Program-made: the position numbers and the translations under genes
Source: Pseudomonas saxonica
GTDB lineage: Bacteria; Pseudomonadota; Gammaproteobacteria; Pseudomonadales; Pseudomonadaceae
Direction of reading: 5' to 3'
Length of the DNA: 64,000 nt
Assembly: GCF_007858365.1 (NCBI RefSeq)
Contig: NZ_VFIO01000004.1
Coordinates: 248,001 to 312,000 of the forward strand
Part shown: piece after piece, positions 1 through 11,744 of the stretch
How positions within the stretch are numbered: the stretch's first letter is position 1
Layout of the letters: the number at the start of each line of letters is the position of its first letter
Notes under the pieces: generated by a model
Seen by the model: the letters and a program-made list of their open reading frames with translations, nothing else
Told to the model about the DNA's origin: nothing
Databases searched by the model: none

Positions 1-1
1 G

Positions 2-247
2 GAGTACCAGCCTGAGCAGCCGTTCACAGGAATTGTGTCCAGAGCTTTCAGCAGCATGGAGAACTTCACTAACTGGACGCGCCACTTGGGCGACGGTGAA
101 ACACGCTGGTTGGCAATGAAGGGCGTTCATCCGGCCGATGAGCTGGTAGCATTGCCGTCTGATTTTCGTCTCGATGGCGAACACGCCTTGACCGTTCCGG
201 GTTGCCAAGGCCAACGCCATCTGCTGATACTGCGCCGCACGGCATGA
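2..247 (+). CDS. rsmG: 16S rRNA (guanine527-N7)-methyltransferase, 3' end only
   Basis: The last 81 codons of an open frame run in from the left edge of the window and end at a TGA at 245-247. The residues match the C-terminal part of RsmG (GidB), with the family-typical stretch HTGIV-like SRAF near the edge and a hydrophobic final strand. RsmG uses S-adenosylmethionine to methylate G527 of 16S rRNA. The start and the SAM-binding motif lie outside the window. In pseudomonads rsmG sits between mnmG (gidA) and parA close to oriC, and parA does follow directly here, 18 bases downstream, so the genes are probably cotranscribed. The identification rests on this order and on the C-terminal sequence. 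Confidence 0.9.
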   Translation, partial: EYQPEQPFTGIVSRAFSSMENFTNWTRHLGDGETRWLAMKGVHPADELVALPSDFRLDGEHALTVPGCQGQRHLLILRRTA

Positions 248-265
248 TTGGGAACGCAAGCAAGA

Positions 266-1057
266 ATGGCTAAGGTATTCGCAATAGCGAACCAAAAGGG
301 TGGTGTGGGTAAAACCACCACCTGTATCAACCTCGCAGCATCGCTGGTCGCGACCAAGCGACGCGTGCTGCTCATCGACCTCGATCCACAAGGCAACGCC
401 ACCATGGGTAGCGGTGTGGATAAACATGGTCTTGAAAACTCAGTTTATGACCTGTTGATCGGGGAATGTGATCTGGCTCAGGCCATGCATGTCTCCGAGC
501 ACGGTGGCTATCAGCTTTTGCCCGCGAACCGCGACCTGACCGCGGCTGAAGTCGTTCTGCTTGAAATGCAGATGAAAGAAAGCCGTCTGCGTACAGCATT
601 GGCGCCTGTTCGCGAGAGCTATGATTTCATCTTGATCGACTGCCCGCCGTCACTCTCGATGCTGACGTTGAACGCTCTGGTCGCTGCCGACGGGGTAATT
701 ATCCCCATGCAGTGCGAATATTTTGCACTGGAAGGTTTGAGCGACCTTGTGGATAACATCAAGCGAATCGCCGAGTTGCTGAACCCGAATCTAAAGATCG
801 AAGGTTTGCTTCGCACCATGTTTGATCCGCGTCTGAGCCTGATGAACGATGTGTCGGCTCAGCTCAAGGAACACTTCGGTGAGCAGCTCTACGAGACTGT
901 GATACCGCGCAATATCCGCCTGGCCGAAGCACCGAGCTACGGCATGCCAGCGCTGGCGTATGACAAAAATTCCCGTGGCGCGATTGCCTACCTTGCCCTG
1001 GCCGGCGAGCTGGTTCGCCGCCAACGTCGAACCTCCCGCACTGCTCAGCCTACTTAA
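266..1057 (+). CDS. parA: Chromosome partitioning ATPase ParA (Soj)
   Basis: This 263-residue protein is a deviant Walker A ATPase that binds DNA non-specifically when bound to ATP and works with ParB-parS complexes to separate replicated origin regions. The signature KGGVGKT lies at residues 11-17, and the Walker B-like segment DFILIDCPPS follows about 110 residues later; length is normal for chromosomal ParA. An open frame extends to a TTG at 248, but the ATG at 266 gives the usual N-terminus (MAKVFAIANQ), so 266 was chosen. No strong Shine-Dalgarno sequence precedes it, which suggests coupling to rsmG. parB follows after 9 bases. Confidence 0.96.
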   Translation: MAKVFAIANQKGGVGKTTTCINLAASLVATKRRVLLIDLDPQGNATMGSGVDKHGLENSVYDLLIGECDLAQAMHVSEHGGYQLLPANRDLTAAEVVLLEMQMKESRLRTALAPVRESYDFILIDCPPSLSMLTLNALVAADGVIIPMQCEYFALEGLSDLVDNIKRIAELLNPNLKIEGLLRTMFDPRLSLMNDVSAQLKEHFGEQLYETVIPRNIRLAEAPSYGMPALAYDKNSRGAIAYLALAGELVRRQRRTSRTAQPT

Positions 1058-1066
1058 GGAAATCCC

Positions 1067-1939
1067 ATGGCCGTCAAGAAACGAGGTCTCGGACGCGGAC
1101 TGGATGCACTGCTAAGCGGTCCTACAGTCAGCTCGTTGGAAGAGCAAGCGGTCAAGGTTGATCAAAGTGAGTTGCAGCACCTGCCACTGGATCTGATTCA
1201 GCGTGGCAAATATCAGCCACGTCGTGACATGGATCCGCAAGCGCTTGAAGAGCTAGCCAATTCAATCAAGACCCAAGGCGTGATGCAGCCAATCGTGGTT
1301 CGCCCGATTGCTGATAATCGTTTTGAGATCATTGCCGGTGAACGCCGCTGGCGTGCCAGCCAGCAGGCGGGCAAAGAGACTATCCCTGCGATGGTGCGCG
1401 ATGTGCCGGATGAAACCGCGATTGCGATGGCGTTGATCGAAAACATCCAGCGTGAAGACCTCAATCCGATTGAAGAGGCCGTGGCCTTGCAGCGTTTGCA
1501 GCAAGAGTTCCAGCTGACTCAGCAACAAGTGGCTGACGCTGTGGGTAAGTCCCGAGTGTCTGTGGCTAACTTGTTGCGATTGATTTCATTGCCGGAAGTG
1601 ATCAAAACCATGCTCTCCCATGGTGACCTGGAAATGGGTCATGCGCGGGCATTGCTTGGTTTGCCAGAACCTCAACAGGTTGAAGGGGCGCGACATGTTG
1701 TCGCACGTGGCCTGACAGTGCGTCAGACCGAAGCCCTTGTTCGCCAGTGGTTGAGCGGCAAACAAGAAGCTGCTGAACCCGTTAAGGCCGATCCTGATAT
1801 CACCCGGCTCGAACAGCGACTGGCTGAGCGCCTAGGCTCTGCGGTGCAGATTCGCCACGGAAAGAAGGGAAAAGGCCAATTAGTGATTGGTTACAATTCT
1901 CTTGATGAGCTTCAAGGAGTGCTTGCTCACATCCGCTGA
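1067..1939 (+). CDS. parB: Chromosome partitioning protein ParB (Spo0J)
   Basis: A 290-residue ParB: a CTP-dependent DNA clamp that loads at parS sites and activates ParA. The N-terminus carries the basic GLGRGLDALL ParA-interaction segment, the ParB/Srx domain contains GERRWR (about residues 91-96) and ENIQRE (about 125-130), and a helix-turn-helix for parS reading lies near residues 150-176, followed by a C-terminal dimerisation domain. An AAGGA Shine-Dalgarno precedes the ATG. It forms an operon with parA. No parS was found inside parAB; the only close match in the window lies in folE2 at 26021-26036. Confidence 0.96.
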   Translation: MAVKKRGLGRGLDALLSGPTVSSLEEQAVKVDQSELQHLPLDLIQRGKYQPRRDMDPQALEELANSIKTQGVMQPIVVRPIADNRFEIIAGERRWRASQQAGKETIPAMVRDVPDETAIAMALIENIQREDLNPIEEAVALQRLQQEFQLTQQQVADAVGKSRVSVANLLRLISLPEVIKTMLSHGDLEMGHARALLGLPEPQQVEGARHVVARGLTVRQTEALVRQWLSGKQEAAEPVKADPDITRLEQRLAERLGSAVQIRHGKKGKGQLVIGYNSLDELQGVLAHIR

Positions 1940-1984
1940 AACATTTCCCTATGTAGCGCGCAGTCGGAAATCACTACCTGACAG

Positions 1985-2013
1985 TTGAATAGGGGCCTCG
2001 TCGCCCCTATACT
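1985..2013 (+). promoter_or_regulatory. Sigma-70 promoter of the ATP synthase operon
   Basis: TTGAAT (1985-1990) and TATACT (2008-2013) are separated by exactly 17 bases, giving a strong predicted vegetative promoter about 75 bases before atpI. The spacer is a dyad: TAGGGGC (1990-1996) and GCCCCTA (2003-2009). The dyad has no T-run behind it, so it looks more like a protein site or a supercoiling-sensitive element than a terminator of parAB. No operator family was recognised. Confidence 0.7.
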
Positions 2014-2086
2014 CTGCGCGCATTTTGTCGGCACAAATTATGCCAAGTTAATACTTTTTGGTAGCCGACCTTTGAGGAGCATTGTG

Positions 2087-3380
<1,294 letters not shown>

Positions 3381-3486
3381 GGCCCGTCTCGGCGAGTCTG
3401 GCGCCTTCCCGCTCCCCGGCGGAAAGGCGTCGCAAAATGATTTTGTTTTACCGCTTTAATCTAAAAACCTAAACCATACGACGTAA

Positions 3487-3759
<273 letters not shown>

Positions 3760-3816
3760 TCACTCGATAATTCGAGTTGATTGAAGTGATAGACAACGAA
3801 CGAGCGAGGTGTTGGC

Positions 3817-4287
3817 GTGAACATTAATGCAACCCTGATTGGCCAGTCCGTTGCGTTCTTCATCTTTGTACTGTTTTGCATGAAGTTCGTGTGGCCTCCG
3901 GTCATCGCGGCATTGCAAGAACGTCAGAAGAAGATTGCGGCTGGATTGGACGCTGCTAACCGAGCAGCTCGCGACCTGGAGTTGGCCCAAGATAAAGCGG
4001 GTCAGCAACTGCGCGAAGCTAAGGCTCAAGCAGCTGAAATCATTGAGCAAGCCAAGAAACGCGGTACTCAGATCGTAGACGAAGCCCGTGAACAGGCTCG
4101 CGTTGAAGCTGACCGTGTGAAGGCTCAGGCTCAGGCCGAGATCGAACAGGAACTGAACAGCGTTAAAGACGCCCTGCGCGCCCAATTGGGTGGCCTGGCT
4201 GTTGAAGGTGCTGAGAAGATCCTGGGTGCCACAATCGATCAAAACGCGCACGCGGAGCTGGTTAATAAACTGGCTGCTGAAATTTAA
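3817..4287 (+). CDS. atpF: F1Fo ATP synthase subunit b
   Basis: A 156-residue peripheral stalk subunit. One N-terminal membrane helix (about residues 5-25) is followed by a long, charged, alanine-rich coiled coil that dimerises and holds the F1 head still. Translation starts at GTG behind GCGAGGTG; no better ATG lies in this frame. Length and the start [10 protein letters not shown] are typical. The next gene, atpH, starts 12 bases downstream. Confidence 0.96.
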   Translation: MNINATLIGQSVAFFIFVLFCMKFVWPPVIAALQERQKKIAAGLDAANRAARDLELAQDKAGQQLREAKAQAAEIIEQAKKRGTQIVDEAREQARVEADRVKAQAQAEIEQELNSVKDALRAQLGGLAVEGAEKILGATIDQNAHAELVNKLAAEI

Positions 4288-4299
4288 GCGAGGGCGATC

Positions 4300-4836
4300 A
4301 TGGCAGAATTGACCACGTTGGCCCGACCTTACGCTAAGGCAGCCTTCGAGCACGCCCAGGCCCACCAGCAACTGGCCTCTTGGTCAGCCATGCTCGGCCT
4401 GGCTGCAGCAGTGTCGCAAGACGACACTATGCAGCGCGTGCTCAAGGCCCCGCGACTGACGAGCGCAGAAAAGGCCGCCACGTTTATTGACGTGTGCGGC
4501 GACAAGTTCAATGTAGAAGTACAGAACTTCATTAACGTCGTTGCCGAAAACGACCGTCTCCCGCTTTTGCCGGAGATTGCCGCTCTGTTTGACCTGTACA
4601 AGGCTGAACAAGAGAAGTCGGTAGACGTAGAAGTGACCAGTGCTTTTGCATTGAACCAAGAACAGCAAGACAAACTCGCCAAGGTTCTCAGTGCACGACT
4701 CAACCGGGAAGTGCGCCTGCAAGTTGCGGAGGATGCCAGCCTTATAGGTGGTGTCATCATCCGCGCCGGCGACCTGGTTATCGATGGCTCGGTTCGCGGA
4801 AAACTCGCAAACCTTGCCGAAGCATTGAAATCTTGA
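4300..4836 (+). CDS. atpH: F1Fo ATP synthase subunit delta
   Basis: A 178-residue soluble subunit that joins the top of F1 to the b-subunit stalk. The N-terminal helical domain begins [19 protein letters not shown], and the C-terminal part contains the conserved [24 protein letters not shown] segment that contacts b. Length is typical for gamma-proteobacteria. A GCGAGGGCGATC Shine-Dalgarno region precedes the ATG, and atpA follows after 21 bases. Confidence 0.96.
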   Translation: MAELTTLARPYAKAAFEHAQAHQQLASWSAMLGLAAAVSQDDTMQRVLKAPRLTSAEKAATFIDVCGDKFNVEVQNFINVVAENDRLPLLPEIAALFDLYKAEQEKSVDVEVTSAFALNQEQQDKLAKVLSARLNREVRLQVAEDASLIGGVIIRAGDLVIDGSVRGKLANLAEALKS

Positions 4837-4857
4837 GTTTGAAGGGGCAGCAGAGCA

Positions 4858-6402
4858 ATGCAGCAACTCAATCCTTCCGAAATAAGTGAAATTATCAAGG
4901 GCCGCATCGAAAAACTCGATGTGACCTCCCAAGCCCGTAACGAAGGCACTGTCGTCAGCGTATCTGACGGCATTGTGCGGATTCACGGTCTGGCCGACGT
5001 AATGTACGGCGAGATGATCGAGTTTCCAGGCAGCGTCTTCGGTATGGCTCTCAACCTGGAGCAAGACTCTGTAGGTGCCGTTGTATTGGGCGCGTACACG
5101 ACTCTGGCTGAAGGCATGAGCGCCAAGTGCACTGGCCGCATCCTGGAAGTTCCGGTTGGTAAGGAACTGCTGGGTCGCGTTGTCGACGCACTGGGTAACC
5201 CAGTTGACGGCAAAGGTCCGCTGAACAACACCGAGACTGATGCAGTCGAGAAAGTTGCTCCAGGCGTGATCTGGCGTAAGTCGGTAGACCAGCCTGTACA
5301 GACTGGCTACAAGGCTGTCGATGCCATGATTCCTGTCGGCCGTGGCCAGCGTGAGCTGATCATCGGTGACCGTCAGATCGGTAAAACCGCTCTGGCGATC
5401 GACGCGATCATCAACCAGAAGAACAGCGGCATTTTCTGTGTATACGTAGCGATCGGTCAGAAGCAATCGACTATCGCCAACGTGGTTCGCAAGCTGGAAG
5501 AAAACGGCGCGTTGGCTAACACCATCGTCGTTGCTGCCAGTGCTTCCGAATCCGCAGCGCTGCAGTTCCTGGCACCGTACTCCGGTTGCACCATGGGCGA
5601 ATACTTCCGCGACCGCGGTGAAGACGCGCTGATCGTTTATGACGATCTGTCCAAGCAAGCAGTGGCTTACCGCCAGATTTCCCTGCTGCTGCGCCGTCCA
5701 CCAGGCCGTGAAGCTTACCCAGGCGACGTGTTCTATCTCCACTCCCGTCTGCTGGAGCGCGCATCCCGCGTTTCCGAAGAGTACGTAGAGAAGTTCACCA
5801 ACGGCGCAGTGACCGGCAAAACCGGTTCCCTGACCGCACTGCCGATCATCGAAACTCAAGCTGGCGACGTTTCCGCGTTCGTTCCGACCAACGTGATTTC
5901 CATCACTGACGGTCAGATCTTCCTGGAATCGGCCATGTTCAACTCCGGGATCCGTCCTGCAGTGAACGCCGGTGTTTCGGTATCCCGTGTGGGTGGTGCC
6001 GCTCAGACCAAGATCATCAAGAAGCTGTCTGGTGGTATCCGTACCGCTCTGGCTCAGTACCGTGAACTGGCGGCATTCGCCCAGTTCGCTTCTGACCTGG
6101 ACGAAGCGACCCGTAAGCAACTTGAGCATGGTCAGCGCGTTACCGAGCTGATGAAGCAGAAGCAATACGCACCAATGTCGATCGCTGACATGGCGCTGTC
6201 GCTGTATGCCGCTGAGCGTGGGTTCCTGACTGACGTCGAAATCACCAAGGTCGGTAGCTTTGAACAAGCGCTGATTGCTTACTTCAACCGCGATCACGCC
6301 GAGCTTATGGCGAAGATCAACGTTAAAGGTGACTTCAATGACGACATCGATTCTGGCATCAAAGCCGGTATCGAGAAGTTCAAGGCCACCCAAACCTGGT
6401 AA
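4858..6402 (+). CDS. atpA: F1Fo ATP synthase subunit alpha
   Basis: A 514-residue, non-catalytic nucleotide-binding subunit; three copies alternate with beta in the F1 hexamer. The P-loop GDRQIGKT lies near residues 169-176, and the arginine-finger region SVSRVGG lies near residue 370. Length matches the E. coli protein almost exactly. The opposite strand carries a 693-codon open frame over most of this gene; it is a codon-bias shadow without recognisable domains. GAAGGGGC precedes the ATG. Confidence 0.98.
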   Translation: MQQLNPSEISEIIKGRIEKLDVTSQARNEGTVVSVSDGIVRIHGLADVMYGEMIEFPGSVFGMALNLEQDSVGAVVLGAYTTLAEGMSAKCTGRILEVPVGKELLGRVVDALGNPVDGKGPLNNTETDAVEKVAPGVIWRKSVDQPVQTGYKAVDAMIPVGRGQRELIIGDRQIGKTALAIDAIINQKNSGIFCVYVAIGQKQSTIANVVRKLEENGALANTIVVAASASESAALQFLAPYSGCTMGEYFRDRGEDALIVYDDLSKQAVAYRQISLLLRRPPGREAYPGDVFYLHSRLLERASRVSEEYVEKFTNGAVTGKTGSLTALPIIETQAGDVSAFVPTNVISITDGQIFLESAMFNSGIRPAVNAGVSVSRVGGAAQTKIIKKLSGGIRTALAQYRELAAFAQFASDLDEATRKQLEHGQRVTELMKQKQYAPMSIADMALSLYAAERGFLTDVEITKVGSFEQALIAYFNRDHAELMAKINVKGDFNDDIDSGIKAGIEKFKATQTW

Positions 6403-6452
6403 GCCGCAGCGGGAGTCGCAAGGCTCCCGCTTGCTAACCTGATAGGTGTTAC

Positions 6453-7313
6453 ATGGCAGGCGCAAAAGAGATTCGCAGTAAGATTGCGAGCATCAAAAGC
6501 ACGCAAAAAATTACCAGCGCCATGGAAAAAGTGGCGGTCAGCAAAATGCGCAAGGCACAAATGCGCATGGCTGCTAGCCGTCCTTATGCGGAGCGCATCC
6601 GCCAGGTTATTGGGCATTTGGCCAACGCCAACCCGGAATACCGCCACCCCTTCATGATTGATCGCGCTGTAAAGCGTGCCGGTTATGTGGTTGTGAGCAG
6701 TGACCGTGGTTTGTGCGGTGGTTTGAATACCAACCTGTTCAAGGCTTTGGTCAAGGACATGGCGGTAAACCGCGAAAACGGCGTCGAGATTGATCTGTGC
6801 GTGGTCGGCAGCAAAGGTGCGGCTTTTTTCCGTAACTTCGGCGGTAACGTCGTCGCTGCAATCAGCCATCTGGGTGAAGAACCGTCGATCAATGATTTGA
6901 TCGGCAGCGTTAAGGTGATGCTGGATGCATACTTGGAAGGCCGTATTGATCGCCTGTCCGTGGTATCCAACAAGTTCATCAACACCATGACGCAACAGCC
7001 GACTGTGGAGCAGTTGATTCCACTGGTGGCGACCCCGGATCAAGAACTCAAGCACCACTGGGACTACCTCTACGAACCAGATGCCAAAGAGCTGCTAGAC
7101 GGCTTGATGGTGCGTTACGTGGAGTCGCAGGTGTACCAGGCGGTGGTCGAGAACAGTGCAGCTGAACAAGCTGCGCGGATGATCGCAATGAAGAACGCCA
7201 CTGATAACGCCGGTGATTTGATCAGCGATTTGCAGCTGATCTACAACAAGGCGCGTCAGGCTGCGATCACCCAAGAGATCTCGGAAATCGTCGGCGGCGC
7301 TGCCGCGGTTTAA
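6453..7313 (+). CDS. atpG: F1Fo ATP synthase subunit gamma
   Basis: A 286-residue central rotor shaft. The long N-terminal helix ([20 protein letters not shown]) and the C-terminal helix around [17 protein letters not shown] form the coiled coil that turns inside the alpha-beta hexamer; the Rossmann-like middle part carries the conserved [11 protein letters not shown] motif near residue 85. The 50-base gap after atpA contains a short hairpin (GGGAGTC, GGCTCCC), which may stabilise the mRNA rather than end it, as no T-run follows. Confidence 0.97.
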   Translation: MAGAKEIRSKIASIKSTQKITSAMEKVAVSKMRKAQMRMAASRPYAERIRQVIGHLANANPEYRHPFMIDRAVKRAGYVVVSSDRGLCGGLNTNLFKALVKDMAVNRENGVEIDLCVVGSKGAAFFRNFGGNVVAAISHLGEEPSINDLIGSVKVMLDAYLEGRIDRLSVVSNKFINTMTQQPTVEQLIPLVATPDQELKHHWDYLYEPDAKELLDGLMVRYVESQVYQAVVENSAAEQAARMIAMKNATDNAGDLISDLQLIYNKARQAAITQEISEIVGGAAAV

Positions 7314-8720
<1,407 letters not shown>

Positions 8721-8764
8721 TTCGAGCGCCCGGCAACGGGCGCTAATCAGGTTGAGGCAATCAG

Positions 8765-9196
8765 ATGGCTAATATGATGACAGTCCATTGCGATATCGTC
8801 AGCGCGGAAGGAGAAATCTTCTCCGGTCTGGTTGAGATGGTGATTGCACACGGCAGCCTGGGCGATCTTGGTATCGCTCTGGGTCACGCTCCGCTGATCA
8901 CTGAACTCAAGCCAGGTCCGATTCGCCTGATCAAACAGGGTGGGGAAGACGAGGTGTTTTACATCTCGGGTGGTTACCTCGAGGTTCAGCCGAACATGGT
9001 CAAGGTTCTTGCCGACACCGTGCAACGCGCCGCCGACCTGGATGAAGCCTCCGCTCAAGAAGCCGTTAAGGCTGCTGAGAAGGCGCTGAATGAAAAAGGC
9101 GCAGACTTCGATTACGGAGCTGCTGCTGCACGACTGGCCGAGGCCGCAGCTCAGCTGCGCACCGTCCAGCAGATCCGCAAGAAGTTTGGCGGCTAA
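8765..9196 (+). CDS. atpC: F1Fo ATP synthase subunit epsilon
   Basis: A 143-residue subunit that binds gamma and inhibits ATP hydrolysis. The N-terminal beta-sandwich includes GHAPLIT and YISGGYLEV, and the C-terminal helical hairpin is alanine-rich. It is the last gene of the operon. The intrinsic terminator at 9223-9255 follows 26 bases after the stop, so atp transcription should end here rather than read into glmU. Confidence 0.96.
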   Translation: MANMMTVHCDIVSAEGEIFSGLVEMVIAHGSLGDLGIALGHAPLITELKPGPIRLIKQGGEDEVFYISGGYLEVQPNMVKVLADTVQRAADLDEASAQEAVKAAEKALNEKGADFDYGAAAARLAEAAAQLRTVQQIRKKFGG

Positions 9197-9222
9197 GCCT
9201 CCTGCTTATTGCGTGATTGATT

Positions 9223-9256
9223 AAAAAGGGTAGCCTCGGCTACCCTTTTTCTTTTT
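9223..9256 (+). terminator. Intrinsic terminator after atpC
   Basis: A perfect 12-bp stem (9223-9234 with 9239-9250, loop CTCG) carries AAAAAGGGTAGC on the left arm, so the right arm itself ends in TTTTT and continues CTTTTT. The flanking A- and T-runs would also let it work in the reverse direction. It separates the atp operon from glmU. Confidence 0.9.
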
Positions 9257-9309
9257 CCGCGAATTACTTTTGGTCGCAGCCGCTGACCACCCAGGATTGG
9301 TAGCCAGTT

Positions 9310-10677
9310 ATGTCTCTCGATATCGTTATTCTCGCAGCAGGCCAAGGCACTCGCATGCGCTCGGCTTTGCCCAAGGTTTTGCACCCCGTAGCCGGTAATT
9401 CAATGCTGGGGCATGTTATCCACAGCGCCCGGCAGCTTAATCCAACCGGTATCCACGTGGTGATCGGTCATGGCGCAGAGTTGGTTCGTGAGCGTTTGGC
9501 GGCTGATGACCTTAATTTTGTGCTGCAAGACAAGCAGTTGGGTACCGGCCATGCCGTGGCTCAGGCGCTGCCATTTTTGACAGCAGAGAATGTGCTGATC
9601 CTTTACGGTGATGTTCCGCTGATTGAAGTGGAAACCTTGCAACGCCTGCTCAAGCAAGTGGGGCCTCAGCAGTTGGGGTTATTGACCGTCAATCTGGCCG
9701 ACCCTACCGGTTATGGCCGAATCGTTCGGGATGAGCAAAACACGGTATGCGCCATCGTTGAGCATAAAGATGCCACGGATGCGCAGCGTGCCATCAAGGA
9801 AGGCAACACAGGCATTCTTGCTTTGCCGACTCAGCGTCTGGCTGACTGGATGAGCCGCCTGTCGAACAACAATGCTCAAGGCGAGTACTACCTGACTGAC
9901 GTGATTGCCATGGCGGTTAACGATGGTTTGGTCGTGGCGACTGAGCTTGCTCTTGATCCGATGGAAGTGCAGGGCGCCAATGACCGCAAACAATTGAGTG
10001 AATTGGAGCGGCATTACCAACTGCGCGAAGGCCGTCGGCTAATGGCCTTGGGTGTCACCCTGCGTGACCCGGCCCGGTTTGACGTGCGCGGCGAGGTGAC
10101 GGTAGGCCGTGATGTGCTTATCGACATCAATGTGATCCTCGAAGGTCGCGTGGTCATTGAAGACAACGTTGTGATTGGCCCGAACTGCGTGATCAAAGAC
10201 AGCACGCTGCGTAAAGGGGTTGTGGTCAAAGCCAACAGCCACCTGGATGGCGCCGTGATGGGCGAGGGCAGTGATGCAGGTCCATTTGCCCGGCTCCGTC
10301 CAGGCAGCGTGCTTGATGCTCGCGCCCATGTGGGTAACTTCGTCGAATTGAAAAATGCCCATCTGGGTGAAGATGCCAAGTGTGGCCATCTCACCTATCT
10401 GGGGGATGCCGAAGTCGGACCACGCACCAATATTGGAGCGGGCACTATCACCTGTAACTACGATGGCGCCAATAAGTGGAAAACCGTGTTGGGGGCTGAT
10501 GTATTTATTGGCTCCAATAACTCTTTGGTTGCACCTGTGGATATCTCAAGCGGTGCAACCACCGCTGCCGGTTCGACGATTAGCCAGAATGTTGAGCCAG
10601 CGCAATTGGCGGTCGGTCGTGCACGCCAACGTAATATCGACGGATGGAAGCGACCGGTTAAACAGCCAAAGCCTTGA
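9310..10677 (+). CDS. glmU: Bifunctional GlcNAc-1-phosphate uridyltransferase / GlcN-1-phosphate acetyltransferase
   Basis: A 455-residue enzyme making UDP-GlcNAc for peptidoglycan and lipopolysaccharide. The N-terminal uridyltransferase domain opens with the nucleotide-binding LAAGQGTRM loop, and QLGTGHA and YGDVPLI follow. From about residue 250 the sequence becomes the left-handed beta-helix acetyltransferase domain with hexapeptide repeats, ending with the acetyl-CoA site region [14 protein letters not shown] and the GSNNSLVAP segment. It lies between atpC and glmS as in other pseudomonads. No strong Shine-Dalgarno is visible, although AGCCAG precedes the ATG. Confidence 0.97.
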   Translation: MSLDIVILAAGQGTRMRSALPKVLHPVAGNSMLGHVIHSARQLNPTGIHVVIGHGAELVRERLAADDLNFVLQDKQLGTGHAVAQALPFLTAENVLILYGDVPLIEVETLQRLLKQVGPQQLGLLTVNLADPTGYGRIVRDEQNTVCAIVEHKDATDAQRAIKEGNTGILALPTQRLADWMSRLSNNNAQGEYYLTDVIAMAVNDGLVVATELALDPMEVQGANDRKQLSELERHYQLREGRRLMALGVTLRDPARFDVRGEVTVGRDVLIDINVILEGRVVIEDNVVIGPNCVIKDSTLRKGVVVKANSHLDGAVMGEGSDAGPFARLRPGSVLDARAHVGNFVELKNAHLGEDAKCGHLTYLGDAEVGPRTNIGAGTITCNYDGANKWKTVLGADVFIGSNNSLVAPVDISSGATTAAGSTISQNVEPAQLAVGRARQRNIDGWKRPVKQPKP

Positions 10678-10707
10678 TTTCTAGGGGCTGGGCGGCTTGC
10701 AAAAGAG

Positions 10708-10716
10708 TTATCCACA
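10708..10716 (+). promoter_or_regulatory. DnaA box
   Basis: A perfect TTATCCACA, 30 bases behind the glmU stop, and the first of several DnaA-box matches in the glmU-glmR gap. Two more lie in the arms of the terminator at 10783-10822, and TTATTCACA is at 10871-10879. Confidence 0.55.
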
Positions 10717-10782
10717 AGCGAATTAGCCCGGCCCTGCTTAAATCAAGTCATCGTATAACTGTTTAAAATCAATAAGTTATCT

Positions 10783-10822
10783 TAAGCCTTATCCACCACC
10801 TGTGGATAAGGCTTATTTTTTT
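10783..10822 (+). terminator. Terminator of glmU built from two opposed DnaA boxes
   Basis: A perfect 14-bp stem (10783-10796 with 10802-10815) and 5-base loop are followed by seven T residues, a strong intrinsic terminator. The left arm overlaps TTATCCACC (10789-10797) and the right arm contains the reverse complement of TTATCCACA (10801-10809), so the same DNA offers two divergent DnaA sites. Confidence 0.85.
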
Positions 10823-10870
10823 GGTTACCTTTTAGCGATCAAACCCCTGTGTATGCAGAGTAAAGCAGAG

Positions 10871-10879
10871 TTATTCACA
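10871..10879 (+). promoter_or_regulatory. DnaA box (TTATTCACA)
   Basis: This matches the relaxed DnaA consensus TTATNCACA. It lies about 90 bases before the chosen glmR start, inside the likely promoter region of glmR-glmS. Confidence 0.45.
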
Positions 10880-10967
10880 GAAAATATCGGCAACAATTTG
10901 TTGACGAGCATTTCGAGATAGGGTTTCATTGCTTTCGTTATCTTTCGAACCGAAACTTAATTTCGCT

Positions 10968-11735
10968 ATGTCCAAACGTAATACGCCACAGCGCAGACAC
11001 AACATATTGTCCTTACTCGCTGAGCAAGGTGAAGTGAGTGTGGATGAACTGGCCAAGCGTTTCGAAACCTCTGAGGTTACGATTCGCAAGGACTTGGCTG
11101 CGCTCGAAAGTAACGGCCTTCTTCTTCGTCGCTATGGTGGCGCCATCACCATGCCCCAAGAGTTAGTCAGTGAATCGCCGCAGCCCATCTCTCTTTATAA
11201 GCAGGCCATTGCCCGAGCTGCGGTTGGCCTGATTAAAGAGCATGCGCGCATCATCATTGACAGCGGCAGCACCACCGCATCGATGATTCCACAACTGGGC
11301 CTACAACCGGGCTTGGTGGTGATGACTAATTCTTTGCACGTCGCTAACGCCCTGAGCGAACTGGAACATGAGCCGGTGTTGCTAATGACCGGCGGTACCT
11401 GGGATCCCCACTCTGAGTCTTTTCAGGGGCAGGTCGCTGAACAGGTGTTGCGCTCTTACGATTTCGATCAACTGTTTATCGGTGCGGACGGTATTGACCT
11501 GCAACGTGGCACGACAACCTTTAATGAGTTGTTGGGCCTCAGCCGGGTCATGGCTGACGTCGCGCGCGAAGTGATCGTGATGGTCGAGTCAGACAAAATT
11601 GGTCGAAAAATACCCAATCTGGAACTGCCCTGGAGCAGCGTCCACACCCTTATTACCGATGATCGCTTGCCCCTTGAGGCTCGCGAACAAATTCAGGCCC
11701 GGGGCATAACGCTGTTATGCGCCGAGCTTAACTAG
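10968..11735 (+). CDS. glmR: DeoR-family transcriptional regulator of glmS
   Basis: A 255-residue DeoR-type regulator. The N-terminal winged helix includes RRHNILSLLAEQGEVSVDELAKRF and a recognition helix SEVTIRKDLAALE; the C-terminal sugar-phosphate sensing domain has the family motifs IDSGST and ADGID. It ends 9 bases before glmS and probably controls amino-sugar synthesis with it. The frame is open from 10929 (MLSLSF), but the ATG at 10968 gives the start MSKRNTPQRRHN common to this family in Pseudomonas; no convincing Shine-Dalgarno decides between them. The name glmR is used by analogy with other pseudomonads. Confidence 0.85.
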   Translation: MSKRNTPQRRHNILSLLAEQGEVSVDELAKRFETSEVTIRKDLAALESNGLLLRRYGGAITMPQELVSESPQPISLYKQAIARAAVGLIKEHARIIIDSGSTTASMIPQLGLQPGLVVMTNSLHVANALSELEHEPVLLMTGGTWDPHSESFQGQVAEQVLRSYDFDQLFIGADGIDLQRGTTTFNELLGLSRVMADVAREVIVMVESDKIGRKIPNLELPWSSVHTLITDDRLPLEAREQIQARGITLLCAELN

Positions 11736-11744
11736 GAGAACCTT

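Noticed and set aside
4384..6465. 693-codon open frame on the minus strand
   Set aside because: It lies over atpH/atpA/atpG, has no recognisable domain and arises from the strong codon bias of atpA on the other strand.
11714..11744. glmS ribozyme before glmS
   Set aside because: The gap is only 9 bases; this class is known in Gram-positives and not expected here.
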